Below, piece after piece: positions 48,147 through 56,469 of a DNA stretch of 64,000 bases (position 1 is the stretch's first letter; each line of letters starts with the position of its first letter). Below the pieces are notes generated by a model. The model was not told where the DNA came from, searched no databases, and was given only the letters and a program-made list of their open reading frames with translations. A program made the translations under genes and the position numbers. Source of the stretch: Candidatus Gastranaerophilales bacterium (GTDB lineage Bacteria > Cyanobacteriota > Vampirovibrionia > Gastranaerophilales > Gastranaerophilaceae); NCBI GenBank assembly GCA_944325185.1, contig CALUZA010000032.1:23298-87297 (forward strand). Direction: 5' to 3'.

Positions 48147-48545
48147 TTATTTAATTTTTAAAATTTGTTTTCGATTTTTATTTTTATTAAAAGATATATG
48201 CACCCATTTGTCATATTCATTTATTAACTGATCAAATTCAATATTTGAATTTTGTATTATTTTTATTATTTCATCAGGTGTCATTCCAATAACCTTAAAA
48301 TCCGCCGCTTGACCATGTTTATGTTGAGAATTGTTTACTCCTGATAATTTTTGATTTAATTTATCCGACCTAAAACCTGAAGTAATAATCATAGGTTTAT
48401 TTAATTTTTCACGAATAGGTTGCAAGCAATAAACAATTAAATTAAGTAAATTATCAAGAGAAGGCAAATCAGGCATGTTAGAGATATTGTTTTTATAAGC
48501 CGTATCAGAATATACTAATTCAGAAATTTTAAAGTTTAAATTCAT
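48147..48545 (-). CDS. Phage endolysin, M15-type peptidase
   Basis: A 132-residue zinc peptidase of the M15 (peptidase_M15_3) family, which cleaves peptidoglycan cross-bridges or D-Ala peptides for lysis. The zinc-site motif SxHxxGxAxD is present as SQHKHGQAAD, giving ligands H75 and D82; the third ligand is H116 in WVHISF. ITSGFRSDKLNQ is also typical. No signal peptide, so export would need a holin, and a holin-like gene lies 4 bases upstream. It is the last gene before the operon terminator. Confidence 0.9.
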   Translation of the reverse strand: MNLNFKISELVYSDTAYKNNISNMPDLPSLDNLLNLIVYCLQPIREKLNKPMIITSGFRSDKLNQKLSGVNNSQHKHGQAADFKVIGMTPDEIIKIIQNSNIEFDQLINEYDKWVHISFNKNKNRKQILKIK

Positions 48546-48549
48546 AATT

Positions 48550-48801
48550 TTATACCCTATTGATTGAATTTATTAGAAGATTTTTAACATCCGAAATATC
48601 TGAATGTATTTGAAGCATTTGATCCTGTAAGGCCTTATGGTTATCAGAATAGGTATCTTTAGTAACAAAATGTTCCATTCCATAAGTCATAAGCTCGGCT
48701 TTTAAATTATTCATATCCTCAACTCTTGCAAATATTCTCAAACACAACAATAAATTTATTACAAAAAGCGCAAATGGTGCATATTCAAATAAATGCTCCA
48801 T
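48550..48801 (-). CDS. Small membrane protein, holin-like
   Basis: An 83-residue protein with one N-terminal membrane helix (residues about 9-27, YAPFALFVINLLLCLRIFA) and a C-terminal helix rich in Asp/Gln/Lys that looks like a coiled coil (LQDQMLQIHSDISDVKNLLI). Size, topology and position next to the endolysin suggest a holin or spanin-like lysis protein. Its start overlaps the stop of the DUF1353 gene by one base. No family signature, so the role rests on context. Confidence 0.6.
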   Translation of the reverse strand: MEHLFEYAPFALFVINLLLCLRIFARVEDMNNLKAELMTYGMEHFVTKDTYSDNHKALQDQMLQIHSDISDVKNLLINSINRV

Positions 48802-49259
48802 TAATTACTCCACTTACAAAATTTTTGAAAATTGTCAACAGAATGAAACATAAGCCAACGAGTAAAAGAATTTACTCCTGCAACATAAAGCAAGCGTTCA
48901 AATACACAAGTTGAAAAATATCTGTCATAATCGACATAATTGTGATTTTCACACAAAACATCATGAACTAAGCTTGCAATTAAAAATCGAGGATCGGTTT
49001 TTGCACCAACCATGCGCCAAAATATCCTTGGTATACTTGCCCCATCCCAACAATATTCCTTAGGAATTGTAAATTCGTATGCTTTTTCTTTTTCTTTATT
49101 TTTTAAAATCACATCTACAGAATTTTCTAAAATAAAAGGTTTTTTATATATTTTATTTTTTTCTCTTTTAGAACATTCAGGAATAACATACAATACAGAA
49201 ATATCGGGTAATGCACTAAAATAAATTTCTAATGAATCATCCTTGTACCATTCAAGCAT
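48801..49259 (-). CDS. Phage DUF1353 protein
   Basis: A 152-residue member of DUF1353, a family of small phage proteins often encoded near tail and lysis genes and of unknown function. The diagnostic stretch is CWDGASIPRIFWRMVG followed by DPRFLIASLVHDVLC. A GTG at 49268 could add three codons; the ATG at 49259 has GGGTGA better spaced and is chosen. It overlaps both neighbours, showing tight coupling in the late operon. Confidence 0.82.
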   Translation of the reverse strand: MLEWYKDDSLEIYFSALPDISVLYVIPECSKREKNKIYKKPFILENSVDVILKNKEKEKAYEFTIPKEYCWDGASIPRIFWRMVGAKTDPRFLIASLVHDVLCENHNYVDYDRYFSTCVFERLLYVAGVNSFTRWLMFHSVDNFQKFCKWSN

Positions 49260-49740
49260 TATCTTCACCCGTAATTAGCTTTGTGTAGTCATTTGTTTCA
49301 AAAAATTCATCAAGTTGCTGCTTTGAAATACCTAACACACCACCCAAATTATCAATCAAGGGATTGCCACGATAAAAATCCAAAGCCTCATCAAAATCAA
49401 TTAATGCCATTTCTTTTTGTAAAATTTCATCTTGATTTGTTGCAGGCATATTATTTAATATTGATCGAACTTGCTCTCTTGTAACCCCTTTAGCTTGCAA
49501 CAATGCTCTAAAAACATCACCACGGGTCAATTTTAACATTGCAATTCTTTGTGCTTCTTTTTGAGCCTGCTCTTGTTCATAATTTTCGTTATCAATTAAA
49601 ACATCATTTTGCCAAACTTTTTTGCCATCTAAAAATTCTTCAAACTCTTCATCAGAACACTGATATAAAAGTGTTCTACCCCAATTATTTATTGTTTCAA
49701 TTTGTTTATGAGGTTCCTTTAAATTATCAAAATATATCAT
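49252..49740 (-). CDS. Phage protein of unknown function downstream of the fibre
   Basis: A 162-residue soluble protein, not recognised. The frame is open to a GTG at 49764, but AAAGGAG sits 9 bases before the ATG at 49740, which also overlaps the fibre stop (TAATG). The first 50 residues are acidic, the middle is a Gln/Glu-rich helix (EQEQAQKEAQRIAMLKLTRG), and the end is helical with repeated 'VFRALLQAKGVTREQVRSIL' and 'IDNLGGVLGISKQQLDEFF' units resembling small helical bundle domains. Its place just after the fibre gene is typical for tail fibre assembly chaperones or fibre-associated proteins; that is inference. Confidence 0.65.
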   Translation of the reverse strand: MIYFDNLKEPHKQIETINNWGRTLLYQCSDEEFEEFLDGKKVWQNDVLIDNENYEQEQAQKEAQRIAMLKLTRGDVFRALLQAKGVTREQVRSILNNMPATNQDEILQKEMALIDFDEALDFYRGNPLIDNLGGVLGISKQQLDEFFETNDYTKLITGEDNA

Positions 49741-50768
49741 TAATACGCTCCTTTCAAAGGGCACATAACGAGCCTTTTAAACCTGTCCCCACCTTCAATC
49801 ATAAATGAATAACCTTTTGGAACAAAGGCACAAACAGTTTCAGCACAATTTGCCGCGTGCTTTTGCGCAACCTTGCCTTGAGTTCCATCATTAAACCCGC
49901 TTGTCGCCATAATACCAGAAGGATTTGAAATTTTAATTATAGTAAAGGGGCTTGAAGTATTTGTTGAACTGCCACCATAAATAAAGCAATCGTAAGGAGC
50001 TAACACCCAAGCTTCATAACTTACTATTGTTGCCCTATCATAATCAGGAACCGAATAACCTGCAGTTTGGGATTTTGCTTCTTGAGTGATATTGCTAAAA
50101 TCACATTTAGCATACGAAGTTAAACTTGTATTTAGGGCATTTATTTGACCCGACTGAACTTCTAATTCGTCTTCAATAGTGTCAATGGTATCAATTTTAT
50201 CAAATTTATCTTTATTTGTTTGAATTTCATTATTAATGCCAACAATAGTATTTTTTATCTCATTGACAGCGTTTAAAGCCTGAATTGAAGCATTTGAAGC
50301 GTTAACAGCACTTAAAGACTGAGAATTAATTGTTTCAATAAGCTCTTCCGGAGTATTTTCGGAACATTCTTCAACTTTGACACATAATTCAATCTTTCTT
50401 GCAAGTATCTGAACTAATCTTGTTAAATAATCAAAAGAATATTCTAAAGCCTCAAGATTCAATAACGAACTATTATTATACTGGGTCTCTTGAGAAACAG
50501 GCAAAGATAATTCCAAAGAAATTTTCTCATCACTTGCTAAAACCCCATACTCTGAACCTGCTAAAGGAAATGTAATATAGCTTCCATTATTATTTTTAAA
50601 TTCATTTATAGAATAGTCAACTCCTTCAACCAAAAGAGATTTAAGACTATTTTTGTCAAAATGATAAACTTTTAATTGACTGTTATCTTCAATATAAAAA
50701 TCAAAATCAAATGTAGTTGCGCTATCATTTCCCTGATAGTTGTTAACCGGTAATATATCGTAAATCAA
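49740..50768 (-). CDS. Phage tail fibre, T7-type N-terminal domain
   Basis: A 342-residue fibre. Residues 1-145 match the virion-binding T7 gp17 N-terminal domain (YQGNDSATTFDFDFYIED, LKVYHFD, VEGVDYSINEF, LEALEYSFDYLTRLVQILAR). Residues about 145-235 are a coiled-coil shaft (SAVNASNASIQALNAVNEIK), and the last 100 residues are a Gly/Ser-rich beta head (FIYGGSSTNTSSPFTIIKIS), the likely receptor-binding part. The start is TTG with AAAGGAG upstream. The 26-base overlap with the gp13-like gene shows coupling. Confidence 0.85.
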   Translation of the reverse strand: MIYDILPVNNYQGNDSATTFDFDFYIEDNSQLKVYHFDKNSLKSLLVEGVDYSINEFKNNNGSYITFPLAGSEYGVLASDEKISLELSLPVSQETQYNNSSLLNLEALEYSFDYLTRLVQILARKIELCVKVEECSENTPEELIETINSQSLSAVNASNASIQALNAVNEIKNTIVGINNEIQTNKDKFDKIDTIDTIEDELEVQSGQINALNTSLTSYAKCDFSNITQEAKSQTAGYSVPDYDRATIVSYEAWVLAPYDCFIYGGSSTNTSSPFTIIKISNPSGIMATSGFNDGTQGKVAQKHAANCAETVCAFVPKGYSFMIEGGDRFKRLVMCPLKGAY

Positions 50769-51219
50769 AATTAATATCTCCTTTACTAAAGTAAAATAAT
50801 TTTAAATTTTCATTATTATCAACAATTTCAAAATCTGCTTTTTTTAACCATTTCAAAAATTCAAAATTAGATTTATAAATAAAATTAAATAAAAAGTCAT
50901 AATCATCCTTAAAACATTCAAGCTTATTTTTCACGTATCGCAGAACTAAAATTTTATTTTTTTTAAATTCATTGCTGCACAAAAACCAAACCTGACCAAT
51001 TTTAATATCTTTAAAACAAATTTTTTTGACACCGCCGATTGCAAGCGGAATACCATAATCATTAGCTAAAAAGTATGTTTCTTTATTTCCTTTGCAAACT
51101 TCAATAAATTTTTCTTTAACATCTTCTTTAAAAGAAAAACACAATTCAGCTAAATCCTCTTTTCTAATATCAGCCCAAAAAGCTAATAAATTTTTAGTAT
51201 TTACATCAAGCTCAATCAT
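50743..51219 (-). CDS. Phage internal virion protein, T7 gp13-like (DUF2833)
   Basis: A 158-residue protein with the N-terminal pattern of the gp13/DUF2833 family, which has a GNAT-like fold: MIELDVNTKNLLAFWADIRK, ELCFSF, KETYFLANDYGIPLAIGGVK, then GQVWFLCSNEF. In T7 gp13 is needed for virion assembly. The second half (FLFNFIYKSNFEFLKWLKKA) is typical. It lies between the tail nozzle and fibre genes, as in T7. It overlaps both neighbours. Confidence 0.68.
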   Translation of the reverse strand: MIELDVNTKNLLAFWADIRKEDLAELCFSFKEDVKEKFIEVCKGNKETYFLANDYGIPLAIGGVKKICFKDIKIGQVWFLCSNEFKKNKILVLRYVKNKLECFKDDYDFLFNFIYKSNFEFLKWLKKADFEIVDNNENLKLFYFSKGDINFDLRYITG

Positions 51220-53276
51220 ATTTGTTCAACTTCTTCCAAAGACACAGTAACAGAAACCGATAATATATTTAAAGGCAAAGGGAATTTTTGAACTATTTTT
51301 ACTGTAGCTTGCAAAGTTGAATTCGATAAGGGGCAAAACTCAACATCCTGATTATATAATTTAAGAGGATTGTTAATGCTGTCGTGACTTCTTGCGTTTT
51401 GTGACAAACTGCCGTCCATATTTTCTATAAAGAAATCTTCTCTTGAATTTAAAACCTTTATATCAACTTTATTTATAACTTTATTAACCCCAAGAGTACT
51501 TTCACTTTCAAGATTTAAAGTTTCCATAGAAAAAACATAAGGAAGACCTATAATTACATTACTTGCAGCATAAGGCAATTCTATACATCCATCTTCATCA
51601 ACAACCAAATCTTCAACTACACCATAATCAGCAAGAACAATAACTTCTTTATTTTTTAAATGCTCCAATCCTGAAATTGCAGTAACTTTTTCCTCAAAAG
51701 TCTTTTGTAAAGCACAATCAAGGAAGAAAGCGTCTTTCATAGAATTTACAACTCTTGTTTTAAAACGTTCAATATAGCGCACTTCTTGATTATCAATCAT
51801 TCTTTTAATAACAAAATAAGCTATATCTTCATTGTTTTCCCTTATTGTTGCAACGCTTTCAAAAGCGCCGTCTGTAACGTGCCTATGCCATGCTGTTATT
51901 TTTTGTTTAGGATTATAGGTAAGTGCATTAATTGTCCCGTCATTCATTATGCACCAGACAATTCTATAAGGCTCTTTTGAATAGGCCATATCCACAATCT
52001 GCTTACCTTCAAACAAATGATTTACCAGTAAAGTTAATTCCTCACCATCATAAGCATCAGAAAGATAATTATAACCCAAATCACGCAAAATATTTCCGCC
52101 TGATTGCACAAATAGAACCATAGAACCAGATATTACGGGTTTAATTTTTGAAGCACCATAATATGATTGTAAATTAGCAACAGGCGTTGGTGATGCAGAA
52201 AAAATACCGTCAGAACCATTTACAGACCACTCGGCATTTGTTGTCATAACAAGCAAGTCGTCAAACGGAATCAAATGTTGAATTTGATTAGCAACATTAT
52301 CATAAATAGACATAGAAATTGCATCAGTTGCATTTAAAGGACGAGAAATATTGAAATTGTTATTCGTTCCGCTTTGACTAGCCCAAAAAGTTTGAGGAGA
52401 ATTTACAGATGATGCATAAACTTTTCTTTGTTGAAAATAACACACACAACCAGGGTTTTCATTTTCAAAAGGATTTGAAAATATAGGAGCGCAGCTTGAT
52501 AAATCAGGTTCAATATTGTTATCTTTAAAAGTAGTCGAGCTTGAAGTGCCAACATAACCAAAAATACCGTTAACAGAACGATATATATTATATTCAAGAG
52601 CATTATTAACAGCCGTCCAAGAAACTGTTATATACTCGGAAGTTGTCCAATAAGCCTCAAGGTGACCTACAACATAGGCAACATTGCTTCTTGTACTTTC
52701 TTCTTTAGTTATACTATCAACAGCACAAACAACATACTCGTATGTTGTAGTATTTGATGCAGTGCTACCTGTATACACGGCAGTAACATTAGAGGGTGCT
52801 TCCAAAGATGGCTTAAAATCGATTGAATTCAATTGCCAAACATTATGATCAATTCTTGAAAGTTCATAAGGAGTCAAGCTCTTATGGACAATTGTAAGCA
52901 CGTCTGCTTGTTGAACATAATCAAGCTCAAATAAAATATCTTCTCCAAAAGGAGTTTCGATTTCATATATCTCACCTTCATCAGATAAAATATATCCGCC
53001 ATCCTTAATAAATCGAAAATATTTATCGCCGGCTTCAATAATATAACTTTGCTCCAAGTTAAAAACAAATGGAATTAATCTTGTTTTTTTATTGTCAAAT
53101 TTAGCTTTTACCAAAAACTCTAATCCCGGTCTATTTACAACACATCCTTCTTGTAAAACCATACCATTTATGAGTTCTTTTACGCCAAGTGAATATTGTT
53201 CCAAATCAACCCTTCCTTGTAAAGAAGGAGAAATAATTCCTCTGGAAAAAGAATTTTGACTGACTCTAACGCTCAT
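51216..53276 (-). CDS. Tail tubular protein B, T7 gp12-like nozzle
   Basis: A 686-residue nozzle protein that forms the end of the short tail. The N-terminus has the family hallmark SQNSFSRGIISPSLQGRVDL with NGMVLQEGCVVNRPGLEF. Other features are IPFVFNLEQSYIIEAGD, CVCYFQQRKVYASS, FWASQSG and DLLVMTTNAEWSV. Residues about 157-255 look like an inserted Ig/fibronectin-III domain (YITVSWTAVNNALEYNIYRS), as in several phage nozzles. Length is near the usual 700-800. It starts 2 bases after the gp11-like gene. Confidence 0.87.
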   Translation of the reverse strand: MSVRVSQNSFSRGIISPSLQGRVDLEQYSLGVKELINGMVLQEGCVVNRPGLEFLVKAKFDNKKTRLIPFVFNLEQSYIIEAGDKYFRFIKDGGYILSDEGEIYEIETPFGEDILFELDYVQQADVLTIVHKSLTPYELSRIDHNVWQLNSIDFKPSLEAPSNVTAVYTGSTASNTTTYEYVVCAVDSITKEESTRSNVAYVVGHLEAYWTTSEYITVSWTAVNNALEYNIYRSVNGIFGYVGTSSSTTFKDNNIEPDLSSCAPIFSNPFENENPGCVCYFQQRKVYASSVNSPQTFWASQSGTNNNFNISRPLNATDAISMSIYDNVANQIQHLIPFDDLLVMTTNAEWSVNGSDGIFSASPTPVANLQSYYGASKIKPVISGSMVLFVQSGGNILRDLGYNYLSDAYDGEELTLLVNHLFEGKQIVDMAYSKEPYRIVWCIMNDGTINALTYNPKQKITAWHRHVTDGAFESVATIRENNEDIAYFVIKRMIDNQEVRYIERFKTRVVNSMKDAFFLDCALQKTFEEKVTAISGLEHLKNKEVIVLADYGVVEDLVVDEDGCIELPYAASNVIIGLPYVFSMETLNLESESTLGVNKVINKVDIKVLNSREDFFIENMDGSLSQNARSHDSINNPLKLYNQDVEFCPLSNSTLQATVKIVQKFPLPLNILSVSVTVSLEEVEQI

Positions 53277-53278
53277 AT

Positions 53279-53872
53279 TTAACTCCTAGCATCCAAATAT
53301 GTATTTTCATCATAAATTTCTTCGATACCTTCTCCGGCATTTAGAACTTTAGCATGTTTTAAAATTTCGCTATATTTTTTATATGCGGCTTCACCCTTCT
53401 GAATGCTTCCAACAAGTACGTTTGAAGTTAAAGAAGCTAAATAAAAAGCAAGGGCCATTGAAAACTCGCAACTAAAATAAATTTCTTTATCAACTCGTCT
53501 TGTATATCTTAATACCGCATGTTCAACGTTTGTATAAATTGCCTTATCCCCGTTTGAAAGCGAACCTATTGAAAATTTTTGAAGCCTGTAATCACCCTTT
53601 TCAAAAATATCTCTTGCGCATACACAATCATTAGGATAATCATAACAATATTTATATTTTGACGTTAAATCAAAATTTTCAACCAAAGAAAGAACTTTAA
53701 AAGTGCTTGCAAAATTCCAATCAAAATCTTTTAAAACATAATCTTTTGCAAGAAAATAATAATTATTCAATAAAATTGCTCGGCTGTCCGTAGAATTTGC
53801 ATTTTCTAAAGGAGTAGACACTCCCAAAATATTTAAGGCAATATTAAAAATTTGTGCTTTTGAATAAGTCAT
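53279..53872 (-). CDS. Tail tubular protein A, T7 gp11-like adaptor
   Basis: A 197-residue adaptor that links the portal to the nozzle. Family features are MTYSKAQIFNIALNILGVST, LLNNYYFLAKDYVLKDFDWN, YPNDCVCARDIF and RYTRRVDKEIYFSCEFSMAL followed by AFYLAS. The length matches T7 gp11 (196). It overlaps the stop of the gp14-like gene by 4 bases (ATGA). Confidence 0.87.
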   Translation of the reverse strand: MTYSKAQIFNIALNILGVSTPLENANSTDSRAILLNNYYFLAKDYVLKDFDWNFASTFKVLSLVENFDLTSKYKYCYDYPNDCVCARDIFEKGDYRLQKFSIGSLSNGDKAIYTNVEHAVLRYTRRVDKEIYFSCEFSMALAFYLASLTSNVLVGSIQKGEAAYKKYSEILKHAKVLNAGEGIEEIYDENTYLDARS

Positions 53873-54387
53873 TGCGGAAATATTCCTCCTTCATTATTCT
53901 TATACCAACTTGAAGCAGCCATTCCTGCTTCACCTAAACCGGTAAGTGCATAATTTAAAAGATAGTTTTTAGTATTTTTCTGATTAATTTTTGCAGACTC
54001 CAAATAGCTGTTTGCCTGCTCCATATAACTTTCTGATTTTAAATTATAACTATCTTGTATGCTTTGAGCGTTTGAATTGGCATTATTTAATACATCATAA
54101 TACCCTAAACTGCTGGTTTGTCCTGATATATCCAGGCCGCTTGCAGCATTTCTTGCAGCCAATTTATTTGCTTCCTGTAAACCTGAAATTTTTTCCTGTC
54201 TTGCTTCTTCAATGCCTAATTGTCTTTGCCTTAAAGCCTCATTTTTAGCACTTTCAGCGTTATTTATTGCAACCTGAGTTCTATAATTTGATTCGCTCAC
54301 TGTTTGTGAAATCGAACTAACCTGACCAAGTACGCCAGAAACAACTTTCATACCCGTTCCCAGTGCGGATAAATATGGTACACACAT
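53869..54387 (-). CDS. Internal virion protein, T7 gp14-like
   Basis: A 172-residue, Ala/Gln/Ser-rich helical protein. It opens with MCVPYLSALGTGMKVVSGVL, has a long helix (EALRQRQLGIEEARQEKISG) and then AASGLDISGQTSS. The plan is that of T7 gp14-type inner-core proteins, which are ejected to form the outer-membrane pore: hydrophobic head beginning 'MC', central Gln-rich helix, 'S-G-x-x-I/M-x-G' motif and helical tail. In T7 the gene lies after gp12 and gp13; here it precedes gp11, a reordering. AAAGGA precedes the ATG. Confidence 0.65.
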   Translation of the reverse strand: MCVPYLSALGTGMKVVSGVLGQVSSISQTVSESNYRTQVAINNAESAKNEALRQRQLGIEEARQEKISGLQEANKLAARNAASGLDISGQTSSLGYYDVLNNANSNAQSIQDSYNLKSESYMEQANSYLESAKINQKNTKNYLLNYALTGLGEAGMAASSWYKNNEGGIFPQ

Positions 54388-54412
54388 TATATTTTCCTTT
54401 CATTAATAATTA

Positions 54413-54437
54413 AAAAAAGTGGGCTATAAAAGCCCAC
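54413..54437 (-). terminator. Internal terminator after the capsid genes
   Basis: On the minus strand GTGGGCT pairs with AGCCCAC around a 5-base loop (TTTAT), followed by seven T. It lies 16 bases after the stop of the cement-protein gene and 25 bases before the gp14-like start. It should cap the abundant capsid message, with read-through feeding the tail genes. Confidence 0.88.
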
Positions 54438-54453
54438 AAAAAGCCAAAATTAA

Positions 54454-54843
54454 TTACATTTCATGATAACTTAGCTCATCAGATGCAACAACACCTGCTG
54501 TAATTTTTCCTGTTGTAGCTGTACCATCTACTGTATAAGCCAATCTAATATAGCCTTTATTGCCTTTAGGTAAATAAGAAATAGGGAATTTTTTTCCTGC
54601 CTTTAAATCAGCCAAGAGCAATTTAGATTCAGCTAAATCAGAAGAAGATGTAAATTCAGCAGTATCAGAAGTTTGAATTTTTACATTAAGACTTGTAAGT
54701 CCGGTAAAATCCTCAACTGCTTGAATAATTATCGGTACAAAAGAAATATCGTTTTTACCAAATTTAACTGTATTTGTTGAATAAATTGTGCCCGTAGTAA
54801 TAGCTTGGGCATCTGAAAATAAATTTTGTGCGTCTAGTAACAT
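54454..54843 (-). CDS. Bbp16-family capsid cement protein
   Basis: A 129-residue protein matching the Bbp16 family from Bordetella phage BPP-1-type heads, thought to be a small capsid-decorating (cement) protein. The opening MLLDAQNLFSDAQAITTGTI, the LNVKIQTSDTAEF stretch, then LADLKAGKKFPISYLP, GYIRLAYTV and TGKITAGVVAS are all family features. It follows the capsid gene by 17 bases, as usual, and ends just before the internal terminator. AGGAGG-like sequence (TTAGGAGGAAAAATG) precedes its start, fitting high expression. Confidence 0.85.
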   Translation of the reverse strand: MLLDAQNLFSDAQAITTGTIYSTNTVKFGKNDISFVPIIIQAVEDFTGLTSLNVKIQTSDTAEFTSSSDLAESKLLLADLKAGKKFPISYLPKGNKGYIRLAYTVDGTATTGKITAGVVASDELSYHEM

Positions 54844-54860
54844 TTTTCCTCCTAATTAAT

Positions 54861-55856
54861 TTATGAAACAGCTTTTTCATTATTTCTGATTTGATCAACA
54901 CATTTAACAGGAATACCCAAGAATGAAACTATAGGACGACCCGCAAATTCATCAACAGAAAGTTTTACATTGTTTTTGTTAATTGCTTGGAAATGCAAAT
55001 ATGTTTCTATTGTTTCGTTGCAATATATTACAGTTTGTCCTGTTTTTGCAAAACGCTTAATTCTGTGATATGCGCTAATCATCAATTTAATTAAGTCGGC
55101 AGGACTTTCGCCGGATAAGTTTTCTACATCAATATTGGCAATACGTGCAGTAGAACGAAAATCACGAACAGTCATACCGATATCCCATTTAAAATGATCT
55201 CTATAGACTTCAAACATATTTCCGTTTGCATCTGTAGCTGTTTGAGCACCTTTATCGGTATGTACAAGACCCATTTGAGAACCTTTAGGATATAATAAAT
55301 GAGTATGCAAATCTCCCCAGGTTACAAACCAGATAGATGTATTTTTATTTCCTGTTCCGCCTCCATCTAAAACCCTATAACCAATAGATGTTGGATCGTT
55401 AGATATTTTGTTATATCTTACTGCCAAACCATCAAATCCTGCAGGATTTGTTGCTTTAGAACCATAAAAAATATTTTCCTGAACAGTATTATTCATAGAT
55501 TCTAAGAATGCTTGAGCTTCGTTCATTCTAAATTGTTGAGTATCGCCTTCAAGGTCAGCTAAAGATTTATCAACTTGAGAATAAACTTCAAGCATTCCGG
55601 TAGTATCAGTAATTTGTGTGTATTCACCCTTAGAAGAAGCAACACCTTGATAGAATTTTCTAAATTCAACTTCAGGTAAACCGTTTCTAACTGTTGTCTT
55701 ATGAGTAGAACCTTCATTACATTCTCTAACAACAGCATCTTCTAATATCACGTTTGATTGTGATAATAAATCAATAATGGTTGTTGCTATTCTGCCGTTT
55801 TCTTTTTGGGCAAATTTGTCTTTTAAAGTTAAATAAGTGTTTCCTACAACTGACAT
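54861..55856 (-). CDS. Major capsid protein, Bbp17-like
   Basis: A 331-residue major capsid protein of the type found with Bbp16 in podovirus-type heads, expected to have the HK97 fold. Typical stretches are MSVVGNTYLTLKDKFAQKEN, NGLPEVEFRKFYQGVASSKG, SLADLEGDTQQFRMNEAQAF, ENIFYGSKATNPAGFDGLA, and YRDHFKWDIGMTVRDFRST. Length is close to other members (about 330-340). It lies between the scaffold and the cement genes, and AAGGAGGAA precedes its start. Confidence 0.92.
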   Translation of the reverse strand: MSVVGNTYLTLKDKFAQKENGRIATTIIDLLSQSNVILEDAVVRECNEGSTHKTTVRNGLPEVEFRKFYQGVASSKGEYTQITDTTGMLEVYSQVDKSLADLEGDTQQFRMNEAQAFLESMNNTVQENIFYGSKATNPAGFDGLAVRYNKISNDPTSIGYRVLDGGGTGNKNTSIWFVTWGDLHTHLLYPKGSQMGLVHTDKGAQTATDANGNMFEVYRDHFKWDIGMTVRDFRSTARIANIDVENLSGESPADLIKLMISAYHRIKRFAKTGQTVIYCNETIETYLHFQAINKNNVKLSVDEFAGRPIVSFLGIPVKCVDQIRNNEKAVS

Positions 55857-55868
55857 TTTTCCTCCTTA

Positions 55869-56420
55869 TTAGTCATTTTTTCCATACAAAATTTGCGCAG
55901 GAGTTAACTCCTCAAATGCTGGTTTTCCATAGTGTGAAAGATTATCTTCTTGAGCCAATTCGCCGATTTTATAAAACATTTTTATAAGCTCGGGATGATA
56001 GTTTAGTCCTGTTTCCTTAAATGCTTCTTTTAATTCGGCAGAGGCAAACTCATTGTAAGCACCATCTGCAACCCTCATATATTCCTTTACTTTTGGAGTA
56101 TTTGGGTCGGGAAGTTCTGAATCTGCACAAAATTTCTTATAATAACCCGATAATTTATTACTTAAATTCAATTCATCATCTTTTTGATATTGTAAATTTT
56201 GCTTTTTAGACATCGAAAATGCCATATCTAAAAGCATTTCCATTGCAGACTGAGATAAGTTTAATTTTTTTGCAATGACGATAAATTGATTCATAAGTTC
56301 ATCATCCAAACTAAAACCTTCAAGGTTTTGAAATCTTGAATAATCATATTTTTCAGGGACTCCGAACAAATTTTCATCCTTGCCTTCAAGATACAAGGGG
56401 TTTTTAATTTCTTGTTGCAT
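55869..56420 (-). CDS. Phage head scaffolding protein (probable)
   Basis: A 183-residue helical acidic protein directly upstream of the capsid gene. It contains LNLSQSAMEMLLDMAFSMSK, a middle region KVKEYMRVADGAYNEFASAE and a C-terminal FEELTPAQILYGKND of the kind seen in podovirus scaffolds or head-assembly proteins. The size is small for a scaffold. No protease motif is evident. The role is mainly inferred from its place between portal and capsid. Confidence 0.65.
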   Translation of the reverse strand: MQQEIKNPLYLEGKDENLFGVPEKYDYSRFQNLEGFSLDDELMNQFIVIAKKLNLSQSAMEMLLDMAFSMSKKQNLQYQKDDELNLSNKLSGYYKKFCADSELPDPNTPKVKEYMRVADGAYNEFASAELKEAFKETGLNYHPELIKMFYKIGELAQEDNLSHYGKPAFEELTPAQILYGKND

Positions 56421-56437
56421 TTTTATCCTTTCTTTTG

Positions 56438-56446
56438 TGATATAAT
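56438..56446 (+). promoter_or_regulatory. Extended -10 promoter for the plus-strand moron gene
   Basis: TGA followed by TATAAT gives a perfect extended -10 element, about 24 bases before the ATG at 56470. A TTGCAT at 56415-56420 is a weak -35 with a long spacing. The AAGGGGAG at 56453-56460 is the ribosome site. It allows expression independent of the leftward late operon. Confidence 0.72.
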
Positions 56447-56469
56447 TTAATCAAGGGGAGTAAAATATT

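Noticed and set aside
49740..50768. A diversity-generating retroelement acting on the fibre, as in phage BPP-1 whose head genes this module resembles
   Set aside because: No reverse transcriptase, accessory gene or template repeat is seen, and the fibre C-terminus is not an obvious C-type lectin variable region.
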